DNA of 55,628 bases from Acidobacteriota bacterium (GTDB taxonomy: Bacteria > Acidobacteriota > UBA6911), in the NCBI GenBank assembly GCA_031271905.1, contig JAISUT010000045.1, forward strand, positions 1 to 55,628. The letters run 5' to 3'. This document shows, one piece after another, positions 26,152 through 35,304 of this stretch. Numbering within the stretch: the stretch's first letter is position 1; every line of letters begins with the position of its first letter. The translations under genes were made by a program, and so were the position numbers. The notes below the pieces were generated by a model. That model ran no database searches. It saw nothing but the letters and a program-made list of their open reading frames with translations, and was not told the DNA's origin.

Positions 26152-29085
26152 ATGAAAAGCATGCAAGGGACGAAGTCTATCTTCCTGGCCGCCGGGATGG
26201 CGGCGTTGCTCGCCGTCGGATGCGGCGGCGGAAGCGGCGATGTAAGCGGCAACGGTGCCGGGGGCGGCGGCGCGACGAACGCCGCGTCCCGATACGAGGT
26301 GGGCGGGAGCGTCACAGGGTTGGCGAAAGCGCAGACCCTGGTGCTCCAAAACAACGGGGGGGAGAAACTCTCCGTGTCGGCGAACGGCTCGTTCGCCTTT
26401 CCCACCGCCTTGGCGAACGGAAGCGCCTACCAGGTGACCGTCGCCACGATGCCTACGGGGCAGAACTGCTACGTCTTGGGCGGGAGCGGGGTCATCGAGG
26501 CAGCCGACACCGCCTCTGTCAAAATCGTCTGCGGCGCCAAGGGTATCAGCCTGAGCGGCAAGATCGCCGTCTCCCAAGGGGTGCTCATCGACAGCGACGT
26601 CAACGACATCAACGAGAACTATGTCTCCAATGACACCATCGACTCCGCGCAACCGCTTCCCAACCCTGTCGCGGTGGGCGGCTACGTCAACTTGCCCGGC
26701 AAGGGGACCAGCGGGCGCTCTTACGTCATTGGGGACGCCGACGACTATTTCCGAGTCCGGCTGAAATCCGGGGATCCCGTCGTGCTCGTGACGGGGGAGT
26801 CCGACACGTCGGGCAACGACCTGGATCTCTGCCTGTATGACTCGGGCAAGGTCAAGCTGGACTGCTCCATGGGGACCGGCTCGTACGAGATCCTCCACGC
26901 ACCTGCCGAAGGGGACTATTTCGTCCAGGTGGGCGTCGTGAGCGGCGCCTCCAACTACATACTCGTCATCGGCGACGAGGTGTCGGTCGGGACGGACGGG
27001 GAGGTCGCGATCCTGTCCAGCCAGCGGGAGTCCGTCCCCGGCCAGGTCGTCGTCAGCCTCAAGGATCCGGGGCAGGGCGGCGCCGTGGCCGCCGCAGCCG
27101 CGCAAGGCGCCCTGGCGAAAATCTCCGCCATGGGGTTGCGCACCCTGTCCGGTGACGCCGGACGCGAGATGCTGCTGACGGTGGAAGACGCCGTCGCCCT
27201 GGAAGCCTCGATCGCCGCTGCGGACGGCTCCGACGCGGCGCCCGCCGGGAACAAGGGGCTGCATGGGCAGGGGGGCGACGCCAAGAGCGCGCCGGGGAAG
27301 GAGCGCGTATGGCAGACCTTCCGGGCGATCAAGAGCCTGCGCAAGCGGGCGGACGTCGCCTCCGCCGAACCTAACTACGTCCTGCGCAGCTACGGCGCGG
27401 TTCCCGACGACCCTTATTATGACAGGCAGTGGCAGCACGCGATGATCAAGCTGCCCGAGGCGTGGGAGCACACCACGGGGAGCGACAATGTCATCGTCGC
27501 CGTCGTCGACACCGGGATCCTGAAAGAGCACCCCGACCTGCGCAACCGCCTCTCCGGCACCGGGTACGATTTCGTCAAGGACGCCGACCTGAGCAACGAC
27601 GGCGACGGCATCGACCCCGACGCCACCGATCCGGGCGACGGCACCAACCGGTCGTTCCATGGCACGCATTGCGCCGGGATCATCGCCGCCGAGACCGGCA
27701 ACGGGCAGGGTGTGGCGGGGACGACCTGGCACACCCGGATCATGCCGGTGCGCGTCTTGGGCAAGGACGGCGTGGGTTACTCCTACGACATCCGCCAAGG
27801 CATCCGCTACGCCGCAGGCATGGACAACGACTCCGGCACCGTGCCGGCGCGCACGGCCGACATCGTCAGCATGAGCTACGGGGGGAGCGTCTACGACTCC
27901 CTCGACCAGAAACTGTTCGACCAGGTGCGCGCCAAAGGGGTGATCCTCGTCGCGGCGGCGGGCAACGGCGGCACGGCGCAGGCGTCTTATCCCGCCGCCT
28001 ACGACGGTGTGATCTCCGTGAGCGCGGTGAACGCCGACGGCAGCAAGGCGTCTTACTCCAACTACGGTTCCACGGTCGATCTGGCCGCTCCGGGAGGCAA
28101 CTCCGGGGATTTGAACAAAGACGGCAAGAGCGACGGCGTGTGGGGTCCCACCGGCGACGACACTTCGGGTCCCGTCACCTACACCTACAAGGCGATGGCG
28201 GGGACCAGCATGGCGACGCCGCATGTGGCGGGCGTCTTGGCGCTGATGAAGGCGATCTACCCGAAGCTGACCCCGGCCGACGTGGACAACATGGTCCGCT
28301 TGGGCGGGCTGTCCGACGACATCGGCGCCCCGGGGCGCGACGACTACTTCGGCTACGGCCTGGTCAACGCCCTCAAGGCCGTGACGGCGGCGCGCACCCT
28401 CGCCAGCGGCGCGGCGGTCACGGGGATGGACGCGAACCCCCGCACCGTCAACTTCGGCGCCTATGGCACCGGCGTCTCGGTGAGGGTGTCCAAGATCGGG
28501 ACTGGCGTGTTGTCGGTCGCCAAGGTGTCCGAGAACGCGAACTGGCTGTCGGTCATCCCTGTCTCCGTGGATGGCGGCGGGTTCGGCGACTACCGCTTCG
28601 ACATCGACCGGACCGCCTTGCCGAAGGAGGGGATATACACGGCAACGGCCGTCTTCGTCGCCTCCACCGGCGACTCCATGCCGATCAACGTCACGGCGCA
28701 AGTGAGCGCGGCGTCGGCGTCCTATGACGCGGGGCATCACTTCGTGGCGCTGGTTAGGGTCGGCGACGGAAGCTCCGAGGGCGAGGTCGTGGACATGGTC
28801 GAGGTCACGGCGTCCGACGGCCACTACGCCTACGCCTTCGCCGACGTGGTGCCGGGGACTTACCGCATCCTCGCAGGCAGCGACCGGGACAACGACGGCT
28901 ACCTCGCCGACGAGGGGGAGTCCCTGGGGGCGTATCCCTCGCTGGACGAGGTCGTGGAGTTCGAGGTCACGGGGACGTTGGACAACTTGGACTTCCCGAC
29001 CGGGTTGAACCTCGCCATCGGGGGCATGTTGACCCGCAGCGTCCGCACGACGGACGGGGGCGTCCTCCGTTTGAATTGGAGGTGA
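26152..29085 (+). CDS. Subtilisin-family (S8) serine protease lipoprotein
   Basis: A 977-residue exported protease. The signal peptide ends in lipobox LLAVGC (Cys24), predicting a lipid anchor. Residues about 160-285 hold a pre-peptidase C-like beta domain (ADDYFRVRLKSGDPVVLV) and about 290-415 look like the inhibitory propeptide. The catalytic domain has Asp453 in VVDTGILKEHPDL, His503 in FHGTHCAGI, Asn605 in AAAGNGG and Ser686 in AGTSMATPHVAG. The C-terminal 240 residues are beta-rich, with a carboxypeptidase-regulatory-like fold near the end. All catalytic residues are intact. It may mature surface proteins or digest external protein. Confidence 0.93.
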   Translation: MKSMQGTKSIFLAAGMAALLAVGCGGGSGDVSGNGAGGGGATNAASRYEVGGSVTGLAKAQTLVLQNNGGEKLSVSANGSFAFPTALANGSAYQVTVATMPTGQNCYVLGGSGVIEAADTASVKIVCGAKGISLSGKIAVSQGVLIDSDVNDINENYVSNDTIDSAQPLPNPVAVGGYVNLPGKGTSGRSYVIGDADDYFRVRLKSGDPVVLVTGESDTSGNDLDLCLYDSGKVKLDCSMGTGSYEILHAPAEGDYFVQVGVVSGASNYILVIGDEVSVGTDGEVAILSSQRESVPGQVVVSLKDPGQGGAVAAAAAQGALAKISAMGLRTLSGDAGREMLLTVEDAVALEASIAAADGSDAAPAGNKGLHGQGGDAKSAPGKERVWQTFRAIKSLRKRADVASAEPNYVLRSYGAVPDDPYYDRQWQHAMIKLPEAWEHTTGSDNVIVAVVDTGILKEHPDLRNRLSGTGYDFVKDADLSNDGDGIDPDATDPGDGTNRSFHGTHCAGIIAAETGNGQGVAGTTWHTRIMPVRVLGKDGVGYSYDIRQGIRYAAGMDNDSGTVPARTADIVSMSYGGSVYDSLDQKLFDQVRAKGVILVAAAGNGGTAQASYPAAYDGVISVSAVNADGSKASYSNYGSTVDLAAPGGNSGDLNKDGKSDGVWGPTGDDTSGPVTYTYKAMAGTSMATPHVAGVLALMKAIYPKLTPADVDNMVRLGGLSDDIGAPGRDDYFGYGLVNALKAVTAARTLASGAAVTGMDANPRTVNFGAYGTGVSVRVSKIGTGVLSVAKVSENANWLSVIPVSVDGGGFGDYRFDIDRTALPKEGIYTATAVFVASTGDSMPINVTAQVSAASASYDAGHHFVALVRVGDGSSEGEVVDMVEVTASDGHYAYAFADVVPGTYRILAGSDRDNDGYLADEGESLGAYPSLDEVVEFEVTGTLDNLDFPTGLNLAIGGMLTRSVRTTDGGVLRLNWR

Positions 29086-29148
29086 CCCCGGCGCTTCCGC
29101 CCCCGCCCTGAAGGCGGGGCCGGGGCCGCCGCGCAAGTTGTTGCACCG

Positions 29149-29184
29149 ACGGGGACGGCGCGAGGCGTCGCCCCCGTTTTTTTT
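29149..29184 (+). terminator. Intrinsic terminator after the subtilase gene
   Basis: ACGGGG (29149-29154) pairs with CCCCGT (29172-29177) with inner ACG/CGT pairing, followed by eight T. It lies 64 bp downstream of the stop codon. Confidence 0.7.
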
Positions 29185-29268
29185 CGCGTCCCGCCGCAGC
29201 GGACGGGCGCGCGCCGGGACGCATGGGTGCGGGAAACCCGTATGTGCTTTTTATGTGAAGGGCTTCGC

Positions 29269-29297
29269 TTGACTCAAATGGGTGCCGCGAATACAAT
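29269..29297 (+). promoter_or_regulatory. Strong candidate promoter of the corrinoid protein gene
   Basis: TTGACT (29269-29274), a 17-bp spacer and TACAAT (29292-29297) make a near-consensus sigma70-type promoter. It predicts a 5' untranslated leader of about 125 nt. Confidence 0.7.
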
Positions 29298-29307
29298 AAC
29301 CGGGATT

Positions 29308-29384
29308 GCGTTAAGGTCGGCGGTGTTTGTGACGGCGCGCGCCGTTGGCACCGTCGCCAATGGGGAGAACGCAACGGACTTTAA
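29308..29384 (+). promoter_or_regulatory. Structured 5' leader of the corrinoid protein gene
   Basis: Nested helices can form: TTGCGTT (about 29308) with AACGCAA (about 29369), inside it GGCGGTG with CACCGTC, and innermost ACGGC with GCCGT. A smaller hairpin CTGAT-GAA-ATCAG follows at about 29396-29408. No known riboswitch consensus, including the cobalamin box, was recognised. Confidence 0.4.
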
Positions 29385-29430
29385 TTTAATCGACTCTGAT
29401 GAAATCAGGGATGCGGGGAGATAAATCAAT

Positions 29431-30063
29431 ATGTCGAAAATCCAGGAAATTGCCACTGCTGTTGAAAACGGGAAAACGAAGATCGTAGCCGGGCTCGTCG
29501 AAGAGGCGCTTGCCGAAGGGTGTGACGCGCAGGAGATCCTGAACGTCGGCATGATCCAAGCGATGGACGTCGTCGGCGCGAAGTTCCAGCGGGGCGACAT
29601 CTTCGTCCCTGAAATGCTCGTGGCCGCGAAGGCGATGAAGAAGGGCGTGGACGTGCTGAAGCCGAAACTCGCCACCGCCGGCAGCGCGTCGCTGGGCAAG
29701 GTCGTCATCGGCACCGTCATCGGCGATCTGCACGACATCGGCAAGAACCTCGTCGCCATGATGATCGAAAGCGCGGGTTTCGAGGTGGCGGACCTCGGCG
29801 TGGACGTCCCCGTGGCCAAGTTCGTCGAAGCGGTGGAGAGCGATCCGGCAGTCAAGATCATGGCGGTCTCCGCGCTCCTGACCACCACGATGCCCGCGAT
29901 GAAGGACACCGTCGATGCGCTGAACGCCTCCAAAGACCGCGCGCGCTTCAAGGTCTTGGTGGGCGGCGCCCCGATCACCCAAGACTTCGCCAACCAGATC
30001 GGCGCCGACTCCTACGCCCCGGACGCCGCTTCCGCAGCCAAGGCCGCGAAGGCGCTCGTCTAA
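29431..30063 (+). CDS. Corrinoid (B12-binding) protein of a methyltransferase system
   Basis: A 210-residue cobalamin-binding protein of the MtaC/MtbC type, the methyl carrier between substrate and acceptor methyltransferases. An N-terminal helical cap (about residues 1-85) precedes the Rossmann B12 domain. The lower-ligand motif is GDLHDIGKNLV with His101, and a later VGGAPIT stretch lines the nucleotide-tail pocket. The ribosome site GGGGAG lies upstream. The UroD-type methyltransferase about 290 bp downstream is the probable partner. Whether the substrate is methanol, a methylamine or a methoxy-aromatic cannot be told. Confidence 0.92.
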   Translation: MSKIQEIATAVENGKTKIVAGLVEEALAEGCDAQEILNVGMIQAMDVVGAKFQRGDIFVPEMLVAAKAMKKGVDVLKPKLATAGSASLGKVVIGTVIGDLHDIGKNLVAMMIESAGFEVADLGVDVPVAKFVEAVESDPAVKIMAVSALLTTTMPAMKDTVDALNASKDRARFKVLVGGAPITQDFANQIGADSYAPDAASAAKAAKALV

Positions 30064-30113
30064 TCCGTTTCGCAAGGGTGCGGCGTGCCGCGCCCGTTGT
30101 ACGCCGAACAACG

Positions 30114-30139
30114 AGCGGGTGCCCACGCGCCCGCTTTTT
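30114..30139 (+). terminator. Intrinsic terminator after the corrinoid protein gene
   Basis: AGCGGGTGC (30114-30122) pairs with GCGCCCGCT (30127-30135) across a 4-nt loop, with one G-U pair, followed by a T run. It separates the corrinoid gene from the methyltransferase gene. Confidence 0.75.
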
Positions 30140-30263
30140 GTTTTCATGGGGCGTGGCGCGCCATCTCCCGGAGGCGGACGGCTCGCCGCGCCGCGTCCAG
30201 GTCGCCATCCGCCATGGCGTCTCGCGATAACCTCGCGTTTCCCGAAGCGTTTTTGCTTTGTTC

Positions 30264-30293
30264 TTGCTTTGCCTTTCGCCTCTCTTTTATACT
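30264..30293 (+). promoter_or_regulatory. Candidate promoter of the UroD-type methyltransferase
   Basis: TTGCTT (30264-30269), an 18-bp spacer and TATACT (30288-30293) lie between the upstream terminator and the start codon, so the gene may be transcribed separately from the corrinoid gene. Confidence 0.5.
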
Positions 30294-30350
30294 GCCCGCT
30301 TCAAATACTTAAAGGGCCCGATGAAATAAAACTATTTAAGGAGCTTGGAT

Positions 30351-31406
30351 ATGCTGACAAAGAGACAGAACCTGCTGGAAACCATCAAGGGCGGCAACCC
30401 CGACCGTTTTGTAAACCAATACGAAGCCTTCATGTGCCAGCCGACCAAATACGGCATGATCATGGTGAACCCCTACGTCGAGTCGGGCGAACAGCTCGCG
30501 CCCGGCGGGACGATCAAAAACCAGTGGGGCGTCACCATCAGTTGGCCGGCGGGCGTCCCCGGCCCGTTCCCGGTGCATGACGCCGAACACAAGGTGTTGA
30601 AAGACGTCACGGAATGGAGGAAGGTCGTCAAGGCGCCCAACCTGGACTTCCCCCAGAAGGAATGGGACAAGTTCAAGCCCTCCATCGAAGCCATCGACCG
30701 GAACGAGGTGTTCGCCACCGTGTTCAACGCGCCGGGCATCTTCGAGCAGACCCACTACCTGATGGGGATAGATTCCTGCTTGGAGAGTTTCTACGAGGAG
30801 CCGGAGGCGCTGAAGGAGCTCATCGACTACATCACCGACTGGCAGCTCGACTACGCGAAGCTGCTGTACGAGAACTTCCATCCCGACGCCGTGTTCCAGC
30901 ATGACGACTGGGGCAGCCACCTTTCCTCGTTCATCTCGCCCGCCATGTTCGAGGAGTTCCTCGTGCCGGCGTACAAGAAGCTCTACGGCTTCTGGAAGGC
31001 GAACGGCATCGAGCTGATCGTCCACCACAGCGACGCCTACGGCGCAAACCTGGTTCCCGCCATGATCGAGATCGGCATCGACATCTGGCAGGGTCCGGTC
31101 ACGACCAACAAGACGCCGGAGCTGGTGAAGCAGTACGGCGGCAAGATCTCCTTCATGGGCGACATCGACAACGGCGTCATCGACCGGGTGCACCTGGTCA
31201 ACGAGGACGGCACCCCCATCGACAGCGCCGAATCCAAGGCTGCGCGCGAGGTCATCGCCAAGGAGGCGCGCCGCGCGGTCGAGACCAACGGCAAGCTGTA
31301 CTACATCCCCTGCTGCACGATGGGCGGCCCGGAGAGCTCCTTCCGGGGAGTGTACGAGGCCTTGACGGAGGATATCGACAAGCTGAGCAAGGAATTCTTC
31401 AAGTGA
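30351..31406 (+). CDS. Uroporphyrinogen decarboxylase-fold (MtaA/CmuA-like) methyltransferase
   Basis: A 351-residue UroD-superfamily protein. Its place after a corrinoid protein points to methyl transfer rather than heme synthesis. FNAPGIFEQTHYLMG, the HDDWGSHLSSFISPAMFEEF stretch, IVHHSDAYGANLVPAMIEIG and the late IPCCTMGGPES are visible. The His-x-Cys zinc motif of classical MtaA is not seen; HHSDAYG stands in that position, so this is likely a substrate-specific or divergent member. The ATG at 30351 has AAGGAG 7 nt upstream. A repeat element starts 10 bp after the stop codon. Confidence 0.85.
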   Translation: MLTKRQNLLETIKGGNPDRFVNQYEAFMCQPTKYGMIMVNPYVESGEQLAPGGTIKNQWGVTISWPAGVPGPFPVHDAEHKVLKDVTEWRKVVKAPNLDFPQKEWDKFKPSIEAIDRNEVFATVFNAPGIFEQTHYLMGIDSCLESFYEEPEALKELIDYITDWQLDYAKLLYENFHPDAVFQHDDWGSHLSSFISPAMFEEFLVPAYKKLYGFWKANGIELIVHHSDAYGANLVPAMIEIGIDIWQGPVTTNKTPELVKQYGGKISFMGDIDNGVIDRVHLVNEDGTPIDSAESKAAREVIAKEARRAVETNGKLYYIPCCTMGGPESSFRGVYEALTEDIDKLSKEFFK

Positions 31407-31415
31407 CATTTTTAT

Positions 31416-31481
31416 AGGGAACCTCTAAAAAAGCTCGCATGCAAGGCGCAACGCCGCGTCCGGGGTTTTTAGAGGTTCCCT
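31416..31481 (-). repeat. Intergenic inverted-repeat element, short form, copy 5
   Basis: A 66-bp element with perfect 16-bp ends (AGGGAACCTCTAAAAA and complement) and only the two arms between, able to fold almost end to end. It is in reversed orientation and lacks the GGTCGAAAATGCTC core of the long form. It lies 10 bp after the methyltransferase stop codon. Confidence 0.9.
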
Positions 31482-31666
31482 AGGGCAAACGTCGCCAAGC
31501 CTGCGGGGGGCATCGCAACATGTCCTGCGGGCTGGCGACGCCGCATAGCGGACAAGCGCAAACCTTCACCCCGCCCGATGCGCCCGATCGTGAAGGCGAC
31601 GAAGTTCCGAATCGTGGCGGCGGCATGAGTCGCGCCGCCGGTTCTTCACGGCGCGGCATTTGATTG

Positions 31667-33637
31667 TCAGCGCCGGAGCTTGTGGGCGTTTACTGCGGCG
31701 GCGATCCCCTCCGATTCCAAGTCATCGAGCGCCAGGAGCGCCCCTCCCAGCCATCGGTTCAGCGCCTGGCACAGGTGGAAGCGCACCGCGCCTTTCTCCG
31801 TGTCCAGGACGATGCTGCCGAAGCCGCTCCGGGCGAAGCGGGCGGCGGCGCGGCACGCCGCCTCGAACGGCGCCACGCCGGGGGTGTCGGAAAAACTGGC
31901 GCGCCCGTCGGTTATGAGCACCATCGTCGCGGGCATGTCCCGGTGTTTCAGCCGGTGCGCGGTCAGCGTCCTCTGCGCCAGCTCGATGCCCGCCGCCAGC
32001 GGGGTGTTGCCGCCGCAGGGAAGCTCCCTGAGCCGCTTCTGCGCCAGGTAGACCGAGCGGGTCACGTCCAGCAGGAGTTCGGCGCGTCCTTTGCGGAAGG
32101 AGACCAGCCCGATGCTGTCCCGCTCGCGGTAGGAGGCGTTCAACATAGACAGCACCGCCGCCTTCACGTCGTACATCCGCTTGTGCGCGCCGATGGAGGC
32201 GCTGGCGTCCACCACGAACAGGATGCAACTGCCCGGGGACGCCTCCCGCACCTTGACGCGGATGTCCGAGGGCTCGACCACCAACGCGCCGCCTTGCCGC
32301 CGTCGGGCGCGCTGGCAGGCCGCCGCCGCCCGGAACGTCGCGTCCAAGGCGATGTCCGTGTCTTGGCGGCCTCGGGGAAGGCGGCTGGAGACGTAGCGCC
32401 CCGTCCGCTTGTCCGACCGGCTGCGGAAACGCCGCCCTTGGCTTGCCGCCGTCCGGCGCAAGAGGCCGCGATCCCGCCAATTCCTGATTTCGAACACCTC
32501 CCCCGGCTGATGCACTTGGGCGGCGTTCGAGGCGAAGCCCGCGCCGCCTTCCCCGACGCCTCCGGGGCCGGCGGGCGACGGCGTGACGGTGCCGTCCGCG
32601 TCGGCCTCGATGTCTGCCGGGGCGTCTTCGGGCGGAGTTGCGCCGTCCTCCCCATGCGTGGGCTTCGGGGGCGCGTCGCGCCGCACCGCAGGGTGCCGTT
32701 CCCCTTGCTCGCGCCGGTCGTCCCGCTGCTTGCCGTCTTCGCCCTCACCGGTCGATGGCCTCGCCCTGTGCGCGAGCGCGAAGGCGCCGACCGCCTTCAG
32801 GTCGTCGAATGAGGCTTCGCGCCGTCCGGCGAGCGCCGCCGAGGCGCGGGCGGCCTCCACGAGCGCGATTTCGGCGCGGTGTCCGGCGCAGTTCGCGCTG
32901 GCGGCGACGGCTGCCGCCATCTGCGTGACGGCGGCACCGGCCTGGACTTCGGGGAGGAGCCGCCGGGCGGCGGCGACGCGGCGGGCGAGCGCCTCCGTCT
33001 TTGCGGCGAAGCGCTGGCGGAAGGCGGCGGGGTCGCGCTCAAACTCCATCCGACGGGCGAGGATCTCGGCGCGCCGAGGCGCGTCGCCCGCGCCATCGCC
33101 GTCGGTACCGTCGTCGCCGAGGATGGCGACGCACAGCCCGAAGCGGTCGAGCAGTTGCGCCCGCAACGCCCCCTCCTGCGGGTTCATGGTGCCGACCAAG
33201 ACGAAGCGCGAGGTGTAGCCGCCGCTCATCCCGTCCCGCTCGACGCGCACCGCGCCGCCAGAGGACGCCTCCAACAGGGCGTTGGTCAGGCGGGTGTCCA
33301 GCAGGTTGACTTCGTCCACATACAGTACGTGGCCGTCGGCGGCATGGAGGATGCCCGGCTCGAACCGCCGCACCCCCGCCGTCATCGCGGCGCGCAGGTC
33401 GAGCGCGCCGAACAGCATGTCCTCCGTGGTGCCGAGCGGCAGCTCGACCACCCGCAACCCCTCGTCAAGATAGGGGGCGAAGTCCGCCAACCCGCGCGCC
33501 AGGGTGGTTTTGGCGGTGCCGCGCGCGCCGGAGACGAGGACGCCCCCCACGCGCGGGTTGACCACGCCGTAAAGGAGGCAGGCTTTGACGTCATCCTGCC
33601 CGACCACGGCGACGAACGGATAGGCTGGCGCGCGCAT
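31667..33637 (-). CDS. ChlI/BchD-like AAA-VWA chelatase subunit
   Basis: A 656-residue fusion of an AAA+ ATPase like ChlI/BchI with a C-terminal VWA domain like ChlD/BchD. The ATPase has VSGARGTAKTTLARG (near residue 40), VLYVDEVNLLD and VGTMNPQEG. A charged, Pro-rich linker spans about residues 290-390. The VWA metal site is LFVVDASASIGAHK with GNTPLAAGIE and LITDGRASF. Such proteins drive metal insertion into tetrapyrroles (Mg or Co). No large CobN/ChlH subunit is in the window. With the B12-dependent enzymes nearby, cobalt chelation is plausible but unproven. It lies 54 bp after malQ on the same strand, probably cotranscribed. Confidence 0.85.
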   Translation of the reverse strand: MRAPAYPFVAVVGQDDVKACLLYGVVNPRVGGVLVSGARGTAKTTLARGLADFAPYLDEGLRVVELPLGTTEDMLFGALDLRAAMTAGVRRFEPGILHAADGHVLYVDEVNLLDTRLTNALLEASSGGAVRVERDGMSGGYTSRFVLVGTMNPQEGALRAQLLDRFGLCVAILGDDGTDGDGAGDAPRRAEILARRMEFERDPAAFRQRFAAKTEALARRVAAARRLLPEVQAGAAVTQMAAAVAASANCAGHRAEIALVEAARASAALAGRREASFDDLKAVGAFALAHRARPSTGEGEDGKQRDDRREQGERHPAVRRDAPPKPTHGEDGATPPEDAPADIEADADGTVTPSPAGPGGVGEGGAGFASNAAQVHQPGEVFEIRNWRDRGLLRRTAASQGRRFRSRSDKRTGRYVSSRLPRGRQDTDIALDATFRAAAACQRARRRQGGALVVEPSDIRVKVREASPGSCILFVVDASASIGAHKRMYDVKAAVLSMLNASYRERDSIGLVSFRKGRAELLLDVTRSVYLAQKRLRELPCGGNTPLAAGIELAQRTLTAHRLKHRDMPATMVLITDGRASFSDTPGVAPFEAACRAAARFARSGFGSIVLDTEKGAVRFHLCQALNRWLGGALLALDDLESEGIAAAVNAHKLRR

Positions 33638-33691
33638 CGACGAATTCCCCCCGACTCCCGAAGTGGGAAGATGGTTGTTGCCGGTCTCCGG

Positions 33692-35179
33692 TCACAGGCG
33701 TCCGTAACGGCGGTTCATGCCGCGCAGCCACTCGGCCGCCTCGGGGCGGAGCGCGTCCTCGCCCATGCGCCAGACCCAGTTGCCGCCGGTGGTGGCGGGG
33801 GTGTTCATCCGCGCCCCCGCGCCGAGTCCCAGCACGTCCTGCATCGGCAGGATCACGGTGTCCGCCACCGACGCGAGCGCCAGACGGACGAGGTCGCGCA
33901 CCGGCTCCGTCCCGGCGCTCCCCATGTAGGCGAGCGCCGCCTCGCCCTCCCGCCGCGTCAACTCGCCCGCGAACCAGCTCGCCGTGGTGTCGTTGTCGTG
34001 CGTGCCGGTGTAGGCGACGCAGTTTCTGACGAAGTTGTAGGGCTTGTGCGGGTTGTCGGGCGATTCGTCGCCGAAGGCGAATTGCAGCACCCGCATCCCG
34101 GGGAAGCCCCAGCGGTCGCGCAACGCCTGGACTTCCGGAGTGATGTAGCCGAGGTCTTCGGCGATGAACGGCAACGTGCCGAGCGCGTCGCGCAACGCCT
34201 GGAACAGGCGGTCGCCCGGGCCGTCCGCCCATGCGCCGGCGGCGGCGGTGGGGGCGCCGGCGGGGATGCGCCAGAATTTCTCGAAGCCTCGGAAGTGGTC
34301 GAGGCGCACGATGTCGGTCATCCCTGCGGCGGCGCGGACGCGCTCCACCCACCAGGCGTAGCCAGTGCGCTCCATCTCGTCCCAGCGGTAGAGCGGGTTG
34401 CCCCAGAGCTGCCCCGTCTCGCTGAAATAGTCGGGGGGCACGCCGGCGACGTTCAGGGGGTTCCCCCGCCCGTCCAGGTCGAAGAGGTCGCGATTCGCCC
34501 AGACGTCGGCGCTGTCGTGCGCCACGAAGATGGGGATGTCGCCGATGACCTCGATGCCGCGCCCGTTGGCGTAACGCTTCAACGCCCGCCATTGCCGGAA
34601 GAACGCGAACTGGACGAACTCGTGCTCCCGCAAGGCGTCTTCCGCGACCTCCCGCCCGTCCCGCCACTCCGTCCACGGCGCTTCGGCGTTCGCTTCGCGT
34701 AACGCGGCGAAGCGGGCGAAGTCGTCGAGCCAGGAGGCGTTTTCCCGGAGGAACGCCTCGAATTCCTGGAACAGGTCGTCCGGGCGGGTCGCGAAGAAAG
34801 CCTCCGCCGCCTTTTTCAACAGGCGGCGTTTGCGCGGCGCGACTGCGGCGAAATCGACGCGCGAACTGTGGGGCGGCGCGGCGAGGGCGTCTAGCGCGGG
34901 AGGCGCCCCCCGCAACTCCCCGGCGTCCAGCCAGCCGCGTTCCACGAACGGCTGGAGGCTGACCAGCAGGGGGTTGCCCGCCATGCTGGAATAGGCTTGG
35001 TAGGGGGAATGCCCGAAGCCGGTCGGTCCCAGAGGCAAGACCTGCCAGAGCCGCTGCCCCGCCTCCGCGAGGAAATCAATGAAGCGGTACGCCCACGCCC
35101 CGAGGTCACCGACGCCCGTTTCGCCGGGTAGAGAGGTCGGATGGAGCAGGATGCCGCTTTTGCGCGTCGTCGTAGCCAT
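33692..35179 (-). CDS. malQ: 4-alpha-glucanotransferase (amylomaltase, GH77)
   Basis: A 495-residue cytosolic enzyme that transfers alpha-1,4-glucan segments in maltodextrin and glycogen metabolism. Family signatures are GILLHPTSLPGETGVGDLG at the N-terminus, QVLPLGPTGFGHSPYQ, the nucleophile in DIVRLDHFRGFEKFW, the acid Glu in FIAEDLGYITPEV, and the third carboxylate in YTGTHDNDTTASWF. Length is normal. No strong ribosome site precedes the ATG at 35179. It is probably the first gene of a pair with the chelatase-like gene. Confidence 0.95.
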   Translation of the reverse strand: MATTTRKSGILLHPTSLPGETGVGDLGAWAYRFIDFLAEAGQRLWQVLPLGPTGFGHSPYQAYSSMAGNPLLVSLQPFVERGWLDAGELRGAPPALDALAAPPHSSRVDFAAVAPRKRRLLKKAAEAFFATRPDDLFQEFEAFLRENASWLDDFARFAALREANAEAPWTEWRDGREVAEDALREHEFVQFAFFRQWRALKRYANGRGIEVIGDIPIFVAHDSADVWANRDLFDLDGRGNPLNVAGVPPDYFSETGQLWGNPLYRWDEMERTGYAWWVERVRAAAGMTDIVRLDHFRGFEKFWRIPAGAPTAAAGAWADGPGDRLFQALRDALGTLPFIAEDLGYITPEVQALRDRWGFPGMRVLQFAFGDESPDNPHKPYNFVRNCVAYTGTHDNDTTASWFAGELTRREGEAALAYMGSAGTEPVRDLVRLALASVADTVILPMQDVLGLGAGARMNTPATTGGNWVWRMGEDALRPEAAEWLRGMNRRYGRL

Positions 35180-35304
35180 GTGAATAAGATAGACCGTCCG
35201 CGCCGAAAAAGACAGGGGTGCGGCCAGACAAGGTCAGGCGCGCATGGCCGCGACGACGTCCGTATGCACGAAGTCGTCCCCCTAATTACATATGGTGAAT
35301 GTCA

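Noticed and set aside
26014-29136. A 1040-codon open frame on the minus strand opposite the subtilase gene
   Set aside because: It is a shadow of the real gene in GC-rich DNA: low-complexity Arg/Gly/Val/His-rich product, no ribosome site, no recognisable domain. The same applies to long antisense frames at 35141-38101, 43302-45977, 12421-13941 and 14009-15775.
29396-29408. CTGATGA resembling a hammerhead ribozyme core
   Set aside because: The remaining core (GAAA after stem II and a cleavage-site helix) is missing; the sequence simply makes a 5-bp hairpin CTGAT-GAA-ATCAG.
29185-29430. A cobalamin riboswitch upstream of the corrinoid protein, and likewise upstream of nrdJ
   Set aside because: No B12-box-like core was found in either region. 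The GGGAAACCC stretch near 29231 lies before the promoter and cannot be in the transcript.
30085-30312. A small protein between the corrinoid and methyltransferase genes
   Set aside because: The frame runs through a clear terminator hairpin and promoter, with a low-complexity product and no ribosome site.
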